A stretch of 58,185 bases of DNA from a bacterium (lineage in GTDB: Bacteria > BMS3Abin14): positions 594,579-652,763 of the forward strand of contig CP070719.1 in NCBI GenBank assembly GCA_020350725.1. The letters are read 5' to 3'. The notes beneath the pieces were generated by a model. It saw nothing but the letters and a program-made list of their open reading frames with translations. It made no database searches and was not told where the DNA came from. The stretch's first letter is position 1. Each line of letters starts with the position of its first letter. Positions 8,373 through 15,617 of the stretch are shown here, piece by piece. The position numbers were made by a program, and so were the translations under genes.

Positions 8373-9083
8373 ATGAAGGATTACGATGTAACCACCCTGG
8401 AGATCATCGAGAGAACGCCGACCTGCCTCAGCGTCCGGACCGGGAAGCCGGAGGGATTCACCTTCATGGCGGGTCAATGGGGCCTGTTCACTCCGGTGGC
8501 ATCGGGCATCACGGAAGGTAAACCCCTTTCCTTCTCCTCGTCGCCGACGGAACCCTTTCTCGAGTTCACCAAGAGGATATCGGGATCGGCCTTCAGCGGC
8601 GGCATCAGGTCTCTCAGGCCGGGGGACCCGGTCCATTTCAGGGGACCGGCGGGAAATCTCGTCCTGGAAGGGGGGGAGGGGAAGATCCTGTTCGTCGTCG
8701 GCGGCATCGGAATCACGCCCATTCGAAGCATTCTCCGGTACATGGCCGATTCCGGTCATGAATCGGATGGCACCCTCCTCTTCGCCAATCGGTCTCTCGA
8801 CGAGATCCCCTTCCGGGAGGAACTGGAATCCATGGCGTCCGGGGGATCGTGGCTTCGTGTCATCCATGTCCTGGAGGACCCGCCCACGGGGTGGAAAGGC
8901 CCCACCGGCTTCGTCACTCTGGACACCCTCAGGGAACAGGTCTCCGACCTTAAGGAGAGGGCCATCTTTCTCTGCGGCCCGCCGCCCATGGTCTCGTGCC
9001 TGGAGGGCATGTTGAGCGAACTCGGAGTACCGGAGAACCGGGTGAGGAAAGAGCAGCTGGAGGGTTATGAGGGCCTGACGTGA
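8373..9083 (+). CDS. FAD/NAD(P)-binding oxidoreductase (ferredoxin reductase-like)
   Basis: This is a ferredoxin-NADP reductase-fold protein of about 236 residues. The flavin-binding segment reads GKPLSFSSSP (a variant of RxYS plus the following GxxS). The nucleotide-binding segment is VVGGIGITPIRSILRYM, and the C-terminal part has FLCGPPPMV. There is no iron-sulfur motif at the C-terminus, so it is a stand-alone reductase domain rather than a HydG/PyrK-type subunit. ATG 8373 is preferred over an upstream TTG at 8337 because a GGTGAG sequence lies about 11 nt before it. The electron partner is unknown. It follows znuB by 45 nt and may be co-transcribed. Confidence 0.83.
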   Translation: MKDYDVTTLEIIERTPTCLSVRTGKPEGFTFMAGQWGLFTPVASGITEGKPLSFSSSPTEPFLEFTKRISGSAFSGGIRSLRPGDPVHFRGPAGNLVLEGGEGKILFVVGGIGITPIRSILRYMADSGHESDGTLLFANRSLDEIPFREELESMASGGSWLRVIHVLEDPPTGWKGPTGFVTLDTLREQVSDLKERAIFLCGPPPMVSCLEGMLSELGVPENRVRKEQLEGYEGLT

Positions 9084-9085
9084 GA

Positions 9086-9158
9086 GAGCCCGATCCATGC
9101 GACCGGGCTCCCATCAGTCGTGACGTGGTCTCATGTCACCGGGCGTCCATCGCCCGGT
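9086..9158. terminator. Two hairpins between convergent genes
   Basis: GAGCCCG (9086-9092) pairs with CGGGCTC (9104-9110), and ACCGGGCG (9138-9145) pairs with CGCCCGGT (9151-9158). They lie between the ends of the reductase gene (+) and the TraF-like gene (-). Neither is followed by a T run, so they may be transcript-end stabilisers rather than classical terminators. Confidence 0.45.
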
Positions 9159-9208
9159 CCTCGGTCATCGACCCTCAGCACCTGTAACCCCTCCACAGTG
9201 ACAGTCCT

Positions 9209-10300
9209 CTAGAACTCCAGCGTCAGGTTGGCACCGGCGGCGTAGAAGTCGCCGCTGTCGCCCATCATGCCGCCGATGTCGATCTTGAGGACGGGGAATC
9301 CGAGACCGACACCCGCGTGCAGCAGCGTGGGGTCACCGCTCTCGGCGCTGTTCTGGCTGATGCCGGCTCTGAGGGCGAGAACCGGCAGCTTGAACTCGGC
9401 ACCGACCGCCACCTCCTGATATTTGGTCCCGCTGAAACTCTCTACCTCAGTCAGGTCCATATCGGCGACGATCCTGAGGGCGGCGAGATCGAGGGCTGCC
9501 CCGGCCCGATACCTTGCCTCGATCTGTTCGGTGCTGATAAAGGTGTCGAACTCCGGCTCGTTCACATTGCGCCCGACGAGACCGACCTCAAGGAGAGGTG
9601 TCAAGGACACCAGGATGCCTACGTCGATGGCTGTAAAATCGTCCTCCACCTCGACACCCTCGGTCACCGCGTCAAGATCGATGTCGGGAGCCGTAAGCAG
9701 ATCCTCAACGTTGAAGTACGTGGTGCTCTCCACCTGTCTGAGATTGGCGCCGATCTTGACCCCCCCGAAGTCTTTGGCGGCTGTGATCACGACCTGCTGT
9801 CCCTCGAGGGCGCCATAGAACAGAGTGGCCGCGGGGGCGGCGATATTGGTACTTCCCACGATCGCCTGCACCGAGGCGTCGATAAGGTCCGAGTAGCCGA
9901 AGGCGACACCGATCCCCGGGAAGTTCATGCCCAGGGTAGCGGTTGCGTAACCGACCAGATCGACCGCATCGCCATCGATCCCTGTGAGGAGACCGGCGAT
10001 CTGAGCGGCTTCAGCCGGGATTCCCGCGTCCAGGTTTCCGATCTGGTCCACCACATCGACAAGCCCGCCATGATCGTCTACCCTGACGTTGAGGTTTGGG
10101 ACCACGATCTCGATGCGGCCGCCACTAAGGAGGGCCGCCGGGTTGTAGTTGACGGAGGCCGCACCGGATCCGTTGGCCACGTAGGCCCCACCCATCCCCA
10201 GTGCCCTCGCATCCGTGTAGGGGAAGGGAAAGGCCTGCAGGGACGCTGCGCTGCCGGCCAAAAACACAACTGCGAAAGACAGGATCACGATCCTTCTCAT
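9209..10300 (-). CDS. Outer-membrane beta-barrel protein, TraF/PorV-like
   Basis: A signal peptide (MRRIVILSFAVVFLAGSAASLQA) precedes a mature start FPFPYTDARALGMGGAYVANGSGAASVNYNPAAL. That is the typical opening of the conjugal transfer TraF_2/OmpP1-FadL/PorV superfamily. The rest alternates hydrophobic and polar residues as expected for beta strands, and the protein ends in phenylalanine, as outer-membrane barrels do. The length of 363 residues is in range. No conjugation genes are nearby, so the TraF label reflects similarity only. GGAGG just upstream of ATG 10300 supports the start. Cargo or substrate is unknown. Confidence 0.75.
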   Translation of the reverse strand: MRRIVILSFAVVFLAGSAASLQAFPFPYTDARALGMGGAYVANGSGAASVNYNPAALLSGGRIEIVVPNLNVRVDDHGGLVDVVDQIGNLDAGIPAEAAQIAGLLTGIDGDAVDLVGYATATLGMNFPGIGVAFGYSDLIDASVQAIVGSTNIAAPAATLFYGALEGQQVVITAAKDFGGVKIGANLRQVESTTYFNVEDLLTAPDIDLDAVTEGVEVEDDFTAIDVGILVSLTPLLEVGLVGRNVNEPEFDTFISTEQIEARYRAGAALDLAALRIVADMDLTEVESFSGTKYQEVAVGAEFKLPVLALRAGISQNSAESGDPTLLHAGVGLGFPVLKIDIGGMMGDSGDFYAAGANLTLEF

Positions 10301-10670
10301 GACAACCTCCTCTCCCTCGTTCAGGGAACGTGGTTTCGATTCTGGTCAATGCCGGGCACTTCGCTGTCAGTGACCCTTAAGGCGAGGCCCGCACCGTCAA
10401 GACCTGCCCTTTTTGAAGCCACCTTGACAAACTTTGTCACGAAACAACCCTGAAAGGGGCCCATCGGCAGGGTATTTCACCGACCGTGCAATAACCCTGC
10501 CTTATCGGGCGGGCCGGCCCCGGAGACCCACCCCTGTATCGAAAGGGGTGGAAAAAGGCTGGAGTTACCTCATCCATTGGGTTAACATGCTGTCCCGACT
10601 GGGAAAAATGTCAGAATCGTTGTTCCAGGATGTTATATTTTCTATAAGGGGGAGGAAAAGAGAAAAGACC
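10301..10670. promoter_or_regulatory. Divergent intergenic region, no gene seen
   Basis: This 370-nt gap separates the divergent TraF-like and NYN genes. It holds a perfect 15-nt palindrome at 10425-10439 and a GC-rich stretch with no convincing ORF. An AT-rich TATATTTTCTATAAG near 10634-10648, just upstream of the NYN ribosome binding site, may include a -10 element. Confidence 0.4.
10425..10439. promoter_or_regulatory. Perfect palindrome TGACAAA-C-TTTGTCA, candidate operator
   Basis: The arms are 7 nt each around a central C. The left arm forms part of a TTGACA that could serve as a -35 box, which would place a dimeric regulator over the promoter. No regulator gene is adjacent, so the binding protein is unknown. 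Confidence 0.4.
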
Positions 10671-11441
10671 ATGGAACGGGAAGGCAACGGAAGCACACTG
10701 GCCGTCTTCGTGGACTTCGAGAACATCGCACTCGGGTTCAAAGGGAAGAAGCCGTCCCTGAAATTCGATATCAACAAGGTTCTCGAACGCCTCGTGGAAA
10801 AGGGCAAGATCGTGGTCAAGAAGGCCTACGCGGACTGGGTCCGCTACTCCGAGTTCAAGCATCAGCTTCACGAGGCGGGCCTGGAGCTGATCGAGATTCC
10901 CAAACGCCAGATGGCGGGGAAGAACTCGGCCGACATCCGTCTGGTGGTGGACGCCCTGGATCTCTCCTGGGCCAAAGAGCACATCGACACCTTCGTCATC
11001 GTCTCCGGCGATTCCGATTTTTCACCCCTCGTTTCCAAGCTCAAGGAGAACGGCAAGAGGGTGATAGGGCTGAGCCTTCAGGAGTCGGCCTCGAAGCTTC
11101 TCACCGAAAACTGCGACGAGTTCATCTACTACGAGGAGCTGGAAAAACCCGTTGGGATCCCTCCCAAACTGGGGCAGACCCTCCCCAAGCAGCGCAAGGC
11201 GGTCTTCCAGCTCCTGGTCGATTCCATCATCGCCCTCGTCCGTGAGAACAAGGAGATCCTCTGGTCCTCCATGGTCAAGGAGACCATGAAGCGCAAGAAG
11301 CCCTCCTTTTCGGAATCGGGGTATGGCTATCGGACGTTCAGCGAACTGCTGGAGGACGCCGAGCGGCACGGTCTCATCAAACTGAGAGCGGATGAGCGGA
11401 GCGGCTCGTATATCGTCGTCGGATTCGGCAAGGAAAAATAG
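10671..11441 (+). CDS. NYN domain protein with C-terminal OST-HTH domain
   Basis: This is a LabA/DUF88-type PIN-like nuclease fused to an OST-HTH (LOTUS) RNA-binding module. The NYN part shows VFVDFENI at the start, KNSADIRLVVDAL in the middle and FVIVSGDSDFSPLV later; its aspartates would coordinate the catalytic metal. Residues from about 175 onward (AVFQLLVDSIIALVRE to SYIVVGFG) fit OST-HTH. Bacterial proteins of this architecture are thought to act on RNA, but substrates are not established. ATG 10671 was chosen because the domain starts immediately after it; the upstream GGGGGAGG is rather far away (about 15 nt). Confidence 0.87.
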   Translation: MEREGNGSTLAVFVDFENIALGFKGKKPSLKFDINKVLERLVEKGKIVVKKAYADWVRYSEFKHQLHEAGLELIEIPKRQMAGKNSADIRLVVDALDLSWAKEHIDTFVIVSGDSDFSPLVSKLKENGKRVIGLSLQESASKLLTENCDEFIYYEELEKPVGIPPKLGQTLPKQRKAVFQLLVDSIIALVRENKEILWSSMVKETMKRKKPSFSESGYGYRTFSELLEDAERHGLIKLRADERSGSYIVVGFGKEK

Positions 11442-11507
11442 GCCCTTTCAGACGGTTGACCATGACAGAAACCGGGTGTCTCCGGATGGTGGCCGAGAAA
11501 GGACCTC

Positions 11508-11545
11508 TGATCTTTGCCTTTCGATCTTGGACTTTGGATCGGATC
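11508..11545. repeat. Heptamer repeat GATCTTT/GACTTTG
   Basis: GATCTTT, GCCTTTC, GATCTTG, GACTTTG and GATCGGA follow one another at exact 7-nt spacing between the ends of two convergent genes. Confidence 0.7.
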
Positions 11546-11564
11546 CGTTACAGATGGTCAGGAT

Positions 11565-13376
11565 CTAAAGCTCCACCGGCGGCCTTCCATCGCTGTCCCA
11601 TCCCCTCTTCCTGTAGTACATCTCCAGGATCCTCTCGTATTCGTCCCGGTCCACAACGCTCCCTCTGGTCGGCCCGGACGGTACAGGGTCGTCGAAGGTC
11701 CTCGACGGTGGAAAGTCATCCTTACGGCTGATGCCCAGTCTGACGTTGATGGCCCGCGTCAGGTCGTATATGTGATTGGAACATTCCATGAGTTCGGACA
11801 GCGGCCTGTCCACGCCGGTGACGGCATGGTAGTAACGCTGATAGTATTCCTCCGGGAAACCGAGCTCGATCCAGGGCAGCCGGCAGACGCCCAGCATGTC
11901 GAAGAGGGGCCTGACCGTCTGGTGGTAAATGACGAAGTCGGCCTTTTCCTCCAGGCCCCACTCCATTCCGTTTTCCAGTTCTGTGGCCACCGTCCAGGCG
12001 CGGGTGTGATGGGCGCCGATGTCAGAGGTCCCGTAACCCAGGGCCATTGATATGGCGCCTCTCGCGTCGTAGGCCGACTGTTCCAGACCCTTGACGTGAC
12101 AGATAATACCCGCCAGGCCGGGCCATCGGTTCAGGATCTCCCTCGCTCCTCCCGCCAGTATGCCGCCCACCCCCTGCCGGCGGGCGATCTTTTCGATCAG
12201 GGAAAGGATGCCCTCCTCGTCGCCCCACTCCAGAGTCAGGCCGCCCAGATCGTCAGGGGAGAGGATCTGCTTTTCAAGACCTTCGATGACAGCTCCGACG
12301 ATGGATCCGGTGGAGATGGTGTCGAGGCCCAGTTCATCACAGAGGGCGTTGGCCTTCAGGATGTAGGCGAAGTTGGAGGCCCCGAGGTTGCTGCCCAGCA
12401 TGGCGGCCGACTCGTATTCGGGGCCCTCTGTCACCGTCCCACGGTATTTACCCTCCTTGACCAGACAGATGTTTCCGCAGGACATGGAGCAGCCGAAGCA
12501 GGCGGAATCTCCGATCTTATACCTTTCCTCCATGGTGTAACCGTTCATCTTGTCGGCCCTGTCGAAGACCGTCTCCTGGAAGTTCCTGGTTGGCAGAATG
12601 CCCATGGTATTGGCGTAATCCACCACCGACATGAGGCCCTGCTGCTGCCAGAACCTGAAGAATTCGTGGGCCTTCAGCTCATCGTATCCCTCCCTGGCCA
12701 TCTTCACCAGAGACTTCAGGTCGGCCACGGGCAGGTCTTTCGAACCCCTCACGGCGATGGCCTTGATGTTCTTTGACCCCATAACGGCCCCGATCCCGAT
12801 CCGTCCGGCGTTGCGGCTCCAGTCGGCGTTGACGCAGGAGAAGACGGCGCCGTTCTCACCGGCCACTCCGATGGAGGCGATCTTCATGTCCTCGTCGCCG
12901 GTAACCTCGCGGACCAGGCTCTCGGCCTCCAGGGTGTTCATGCCCCTGGCCTCGGGGAGGGGTATGATCTTGATCCTGTCGTCCTCTATGGTAAGGGCGG
13001 ACAGCTCATGGGCTCGGCCCCGGAGGACGACCGCATCGTAACCGGCCTGCCTGAGCTCCACTCCGAACACCCCTCCCATGCTGCTGTCTCCGTATATCCC
13101 CGTGGCAGGCGACAGGGTGACGAAGGAGTTCTTTCCCGCGGCCGGCAGGTAGGTGCCGGTGAGAGGGCCTGGGGCAATAACCAGGACATTGTCCGGCCCA
13201 AGGGGATCTATCCGCTTACGGGATTTTCGGATATGGTCGGCGAGGATGCGGGCCCCGAAACCGCGCCCGCCGATGTACTGCAGGGCGAAGGCCTCGTCGA
13301 AGGGCCTTACGGACGACTCGCCCCTCGTGAGGTCGACGTCGAGGATCCTGAAGAAGTAACCGCCCTTAATCTTCAT
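11565..13376 (-). CDS. aor: Aldehyde:ferredoxin oxidoreductase (tungsten type)
   Basis: This 603-residue enzyme of the AOR family oxidises aldehydes to acids, or runs in reverse, with ferredoxin, using a tungsto-bispterin cofactor. The N-terminal domain has GGRGFGARIL and FVTLSPATGIYGDSSMGG. The 4Fe-4S ligands appear as CFGCSMSC (C-x2-C-x3-C), with the fourth cysteine in GVCRLPW. A pterin-binding loop is seen around YDARGAISMALGYG and SDIGAHHTRAW. It overlaps the upstream ferredoxin gene by 11 nt, so the two form one operon. Which aldehyde it handles cannot be told. Requirement for tungsten implies a WtpABC/TupABC importer elsewhere in the genome. Confidence 0.93.
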   Translation of the reverse strand: MKIKGGYFFRILDVDLTRGESSVRPFDEAFALQYIGGRGFGARILADHIRKSRKRIDPLGPDNVLVIAPGPLTGTYLPAAGKNSFVTLSPATGIYGDSSMGGVFGVELRQAGYDAVVLRGRAHELSALTIEDDRIKIIPLPEARGMNTLEAESLVREVTGDEDMKIASIGVAGENGAVFSCVNADWSRNAGRIGIGAVMGSKNIKAIAVRGSKDLPVADLKSLVKMAREGYDELKAHEFFRFWQQQGLMSVVDYANTMGILPTRNFQETVFDRADKMNGYTMEERYKIGDSACFGCSMSCGNICLVKEGKYRGTVTEGPEYESAAMLGSNLGASNFAYILKANALCDELGLDTISTGSIVGAVIEGLEKQILSPDDLGGLTLEWGDEEGILSLIEKIARRQGVGGILAGGAREILNRWPGLAGIICHVKGLEQSAYDARGAISMALGYGTSDIGAHHTRAWTVATELENGMEWGLEEKADFVIYHQTVRPLFDMLGVCRLPWIELGFPEEYYQRYYHAVTGVDRPLSELMECSNHIYDLTRAINVRLGISRKDDFPPSRTFDDPVPSGPTRGSVVDRDEYERILEMYYRKRGWDSDGRPPVEL

Positions 13377-13899
13377 CTTTCTTCACCTTCTCCCTCGCAT
13401 AACGGATGATCTTTTTCTGGCCTCCGTCGAGGTACTCGACCTTGCTCATCTTGGCATAATTCCTTGCGGTGGAAAGCCTGTGGGCCTGACCGAGGATGTG
13501 CTTGGGATGGAACTTGAGGGCCTCCTTGGGGCATGCCTCGACACAGAAGGGCTTCCCGTCACAGAGGTCGCACTTGAGGGGAAGGTCAATGTCGTCGTGG
13601 AGGAACATGGCCCCGAAAGGACAACTCGTTATGCACTGGTTGCAGGAAATGCATTTTTCCTCGTCCAGCCGAACGATACCGTTCTCCCTGTATATGGCGT
13701 GGGTGGGACAGCCCTCACCGCACTTGGGAACTCCGCACTGCCGGCAGACGATGGGCATTCTGATCACGGGGTGAGGATAGAGGACCATGACCCTCATCCG
13801 GCTCTTCTTGGGATTGTTGACGTTTTCCCGTCCGATGCTGCAGGCCAATTCGCAGATCTTGCAGCCGGAACACCGCTCGGGGATGACGGTGAGTTGCAT
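13366..13899 (-). CDS. Multi-cluster 4Fe-4S ferredoxin, AOR partner
   Basis: A 177-residue iron-sulfur protein of the HycB/NrfC type carries four cysteine groups: CSGCKICELAC, CRQCGVPKCGEGC, CISCNQCITSC and CDLCDGKPFCVEAC. It should carry about four 4Fe-4S clusters and pass electrons between the adjacent aldehyde ferredoxin oxidoreductase and a downstream acceptor. It precedes and overlaps aor by 11 nt. Such AOR-adjacent polyferredoxins are a known arrangement. No signal peptide is present, so it acts in the cytoplasm. Confidence 0.9.
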   Translation of the reverse strand: MQLTVIPERCSGCKICELACSIGRENVNNPKKSRMRVMVLYPHPVIRMPIVCRQCGVPKCGEGCPTHAIYRENGIVRLDEEKCISCNQCITSCPFGAMFLHDDIDLPLKCDLCDGKPFCVEACPKEALKFHPKHILGQAHRLSTARNYAKMSKVEYLDGGQKKIIRYAREKVKKDED

Positions 13900-14057
13900 C
13901 TGGGGCCTCCGGTAAGGATATCAATCTGGTCAAGGGCCTTCTAATTATCAGAAACTCTTTCGGATTGCCAGAGGTAAAGGAATGACATATCGGTGTGGCG
14001 GCGGGGAGAAGGTGTCAGCAAGTGAAGTCCGGATCTCTGAATCAGGAGTTCGATCTA

Positions 14058-14094
14058 TTGACTTTTTCGATGCAATTTTACCATTATATTGGTA
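14058..14094 (+). promoter_or_regulatory. Possible promoter/operator for the selenoprotein gene
   Basis: TTGACT (14058-14063) resembles a -35 box, and AT-rich TTATATT follows at 14084-14090, although the spacing of 20-21 nt is too long for an ideal sigma70 promoter. TACCA (14079-14083) and TGGTA (14090-14094) form an inverted repeat that may be an operator. The start codon is at 14146. Confidence 0.3.
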
Positions 14095-14145
14095 GGATAT
14101 ATGGAAAGAAATCCGGAAATCAGAATGCAGAATACGGAGGCCGGG

Positions 14146-14373
14146 ATGTCCTGCAACACAGTTCTCATTTACGGCAAGTCCACGTGACCCTACACCGTCA
14201 AGGCCCGTGAGGCCTATCAGGGGGAAGGTAAGGTCGTCGACTACAGGGACGTGGAGGTCAATCCGGCGATCATCGAAGAGATGCTCGCCCACAGCGGGGG
14301 GAAGAGGAAGGTACCCGTGATCGTCGATCACGGCAAGGTCACGATCGGATTCGGGGGCACCTGAGGCGTTTGA
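14146..14373 (+). CDS. Glutaredoxin-like selenoprotein with two Sec codons (Uxx-star type)
   Basis: Read with TGA as selenocysteine, ATG 14146 (GGAGG 5 nt upstream) gives 75 residues. Beta-strand NTVLIYGKST leads into U14-P-Y-T, where a glutaredoxin has CPYC; then KVVDYRDVEVNP, a cis-proline-like KRKVPVIVDHGKVTIGFGG, and T-U73-G-V before the final TGA (371-373). The VPVIV and GGT elements are normal glutaredoxin landmarks. A terminal U-x-x-stop is the hallmark of what I recall as the Uxx-star glutaredoxin-like (seleno)protein family. Both internal TGAs (14185-14187, 14362-14364) precede hairpins at the position of bacterial SECIS elements. It is divergent from aor/ferredoxin. A redox role is inferred; the substrate is unknown. 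Confidence 0.85.
14188..14223 (+). promoter_or_regulatory. Candidate bacterial SECIS element 1
   Basis: After the first in-frame TGA, AGGCC (14201-14205) and GGCCT (14211-14215) form a perfect stem with loop CGTGA, starting 18 nt after the TGA. An outer CCCT (14188-14191) can pair with AGGG (14219-14222). Position and guanosines in the loop fit SelB-binding SECIS hairpins. Confidence 0.6.
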
Positions 14374-14374
14374 G

Positions 14375-14392
14375 GACCGGCGGTCGCCGGTC
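14375..14392 (+). promoter_or_regulatory. Candidate bacterial SECIS element 2
   Basis: GACCGGC (14375-14381) and GCCGGTC (14386-14392) form a perfect 7-bp stem closed by loop GGTC, beginning 17 nt after the second in-frame TGA. GGUC is also the apical loop of the E. coli fdhF SECIS that SelB recognises. No T run follows, so it is not a terminator. It lies beyond the stop codon, in the 3' untranslated region. Confidence 0.7.
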
Positions 14393-14502
14393 GATCAGAA
14401 AGCCCACCGCGAAGACCCCAGAGAACTCATGAAAGCCGGGTAGCGGGGTTCGGAACCCGGGATCCTGGTTTCCGAAAAACCGCGACGACAGGAGATCCAT
14501 TG

Positions 14503-14531
14503 AAAAAGCCGGGGATCAACCCCGGCTTTTT
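14503..14531. terminator. Bidirectional intrinsic terminator
   Basis: AAAAAGCCGGGG (14503-14514) and CCCCGGCTTTTT (14520-14531) form a perfect 12-bp stem with loop ATCAA, with T runs for both strands. It sits between the convergent selenoprotein gene and the hypothetical gene at 14559-15173. Confidence 0.9.
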
Positions 14532-14558
14532 CCTTTTGACCGGTTAACGCTGTTTCCC

Positions 14559-15173
14559 TCAGCTGACGTCGGATCGCATCAGTTTCCAGCCCTCATCGGT
14601 GGGCTCGAGGAGATGTTCCACCGGCGTGTTTCCGAGGTCCCTGACCAGGACAAAGCTCTTGATGTGCTTCTTGTTCACGGCCAGGAAGGAATGGCTGAGA
14701 TTGGCCTGTTCGAAGACCTTCATGATGCCGGGTTCGATCAGGGCATCCAGCTTTTCGGTGGTGGTCCAATCGGTGAGAACCCCTGCGAAATCGTGCTTCT
14801 CTGTGGGGTTGAGAGCCCTTTCCAGACAGAGCTCCACATCGTTTGTTATCCTCCTGACACAGATGACGCCGGAGACCTCATCCAGGGTGACGAGTTCCAT
14901 GGAGACATAGAGATTGACCTGGGTCCTTCTCTCATAATTGGCCAGCTCGGAGCGCCTGGCGTTGGGATCGACATAGTCCCTTACCCCTACGATGTAGTCC
15001 TTGTTGATGTGATGACCGTCCACCGTCTTGAGGATCTTCGACGGGCCGTTCAGGACCCTGAGCAGGGCCTTACCCTCCAGCTGCGAATGAAGGACCTTCT
15101 GCCGGTACTTCTTGAGCTCCTCATAGTTGAAAATACTTATGGGGTATTCAGGGTAAATCGTGACATATTTCAT
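14559..15173 (-). CDS. Conserved-looking hypothetical protein, 204 residues
   Basis: I do not recognise a family. The protein is soluble, has no signal peptide or membrane segment, and is mildly basic. The N-terminus MKYVTIYPEYPISIFNYEEL could bind a nucleotide or another strand, but there is no motif. The middle part (NLYVSMELVTLDEVSG, CVRRITNDVELCLERAL) alternates as in beta sheets. Codon usage and GC content match the neighbours. It lies 54 nt downstream of the membrane protein gene at 15228 and so probably shares its transcript; the terminator at 14503-14531 ends the unit. Confidence 0.65.
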   Translation of the reverse strand: MKYVTIYPEYPISIFNYEELKKYRQKVLHSQLEGKALLRVLNGPSKILKTVDGHHINKDYIVGVRDYVDPNARRSELANYERRTQVNLYVSMELVTLDEVSGVICVRRITNDVELCLERALNPTEKHDFAGVLTDWTTTEKLDALIEPGIMKVFEQANLSHSFLAVNKKHIKSFVLVRDLGNTPVEHLLEPTDEGWKLMRSDVS

Positions 15174-15227
15174 CTTCTGCTATTCTCCGCCCTCTTTATC
15201 ATCTCCTACCTTAAATCATTATCCGGG

Positions 15228-15593
15228 TCAAATCCAGGCCAGGATGGCCACGCCCGTGATGACGAAGATCAGACCCCACAGCTTGAGACCCCTGTCGGAG
15301 ATCCCGATCCACGCACTTATGGTCTTCCTGCCCTTCTCCTCGTCGCCGAGGAGAAGCATGGCGCCTATGCCGACGATAATGAGGCCGACGAGAAAGAGAA
15401 ACCACACCACACCGCTCCAGAAGGATGATATCGCCAGGAGAACCCCGAACCCGGCCAGGGAGCCCCCGACAACTTTTGGGTTGAGGTCTTCTTCGAGGTT
15501 CTCGCCAAGATCCCGCACCCTCTCGGTGTCGAGGATCACCGCGCTCCCCAGAGCGATCCAGACGAAGGAAACCGCATACAGGAACCAGACCAT
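15228..15593 (-). CDS. Small four-helix membrane protein, function unknown
   Basis: This 121-residue protein has four hydrophobic helices, starting MVWFLYAVSFVWIALGSAV and ending GLIFVITGVAILAWI. The loops are short, and one carries acidic residues (DTERVRDLGENLEEDLN). A GGAG sequence precedes ATG 15593. No transporter or enzyme motif is visible. It sits between the secreted protein at 15618-16649 (24 nt away) and the hypothetical protein at 14559, an arrangement that suggests a three-gene operon of envelope-related unknowns. Confidence 0.65.
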   Translation of the reverse strand: MVWFLYAVSFVWIALGSAVILDTERVRDLGENLEEDLNPKVVGGSLAGFGVLLAISSFWSGVVWFLFLVGLIIVGIGAMLLLGDEEKGRKTISAWIGISDRGLKLWGLIFVITGVAILAWI

Positions 15594-15617
15594 GATGTCT
15601 CCTTTTCCCCTTTCTCT

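Noticed and set aside
7839-9098. 419-codon minus-strand frame opposite znuB and the reductase
   Set aside because: Composition is biased and motif-free, and both plus-strand genes are well supported.
9209-10300. Conjugation system suggested by the TraF-like protein
   Set aside because: No other tra or type IV secretion gene is in the window; the similarity is at fold level.
14348-14443. Alternative open frame across the end of the selenoprotein gene, ending in E-D-P-R-E-L-M-K-A-G-stop
   Set aside because: It has no start or ribosome binding site of its own and passes through the SECIS 2 hairpin; the glutaredoxin frame explains the region better.
14404-14500. Possible tRNA or tRNA-Sec suggested by GGGTTCGGAACCC
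   Set aside because: No acceptor stem, D-arm or anticodon stem can be formed around it; it is only a short inverted repeat.
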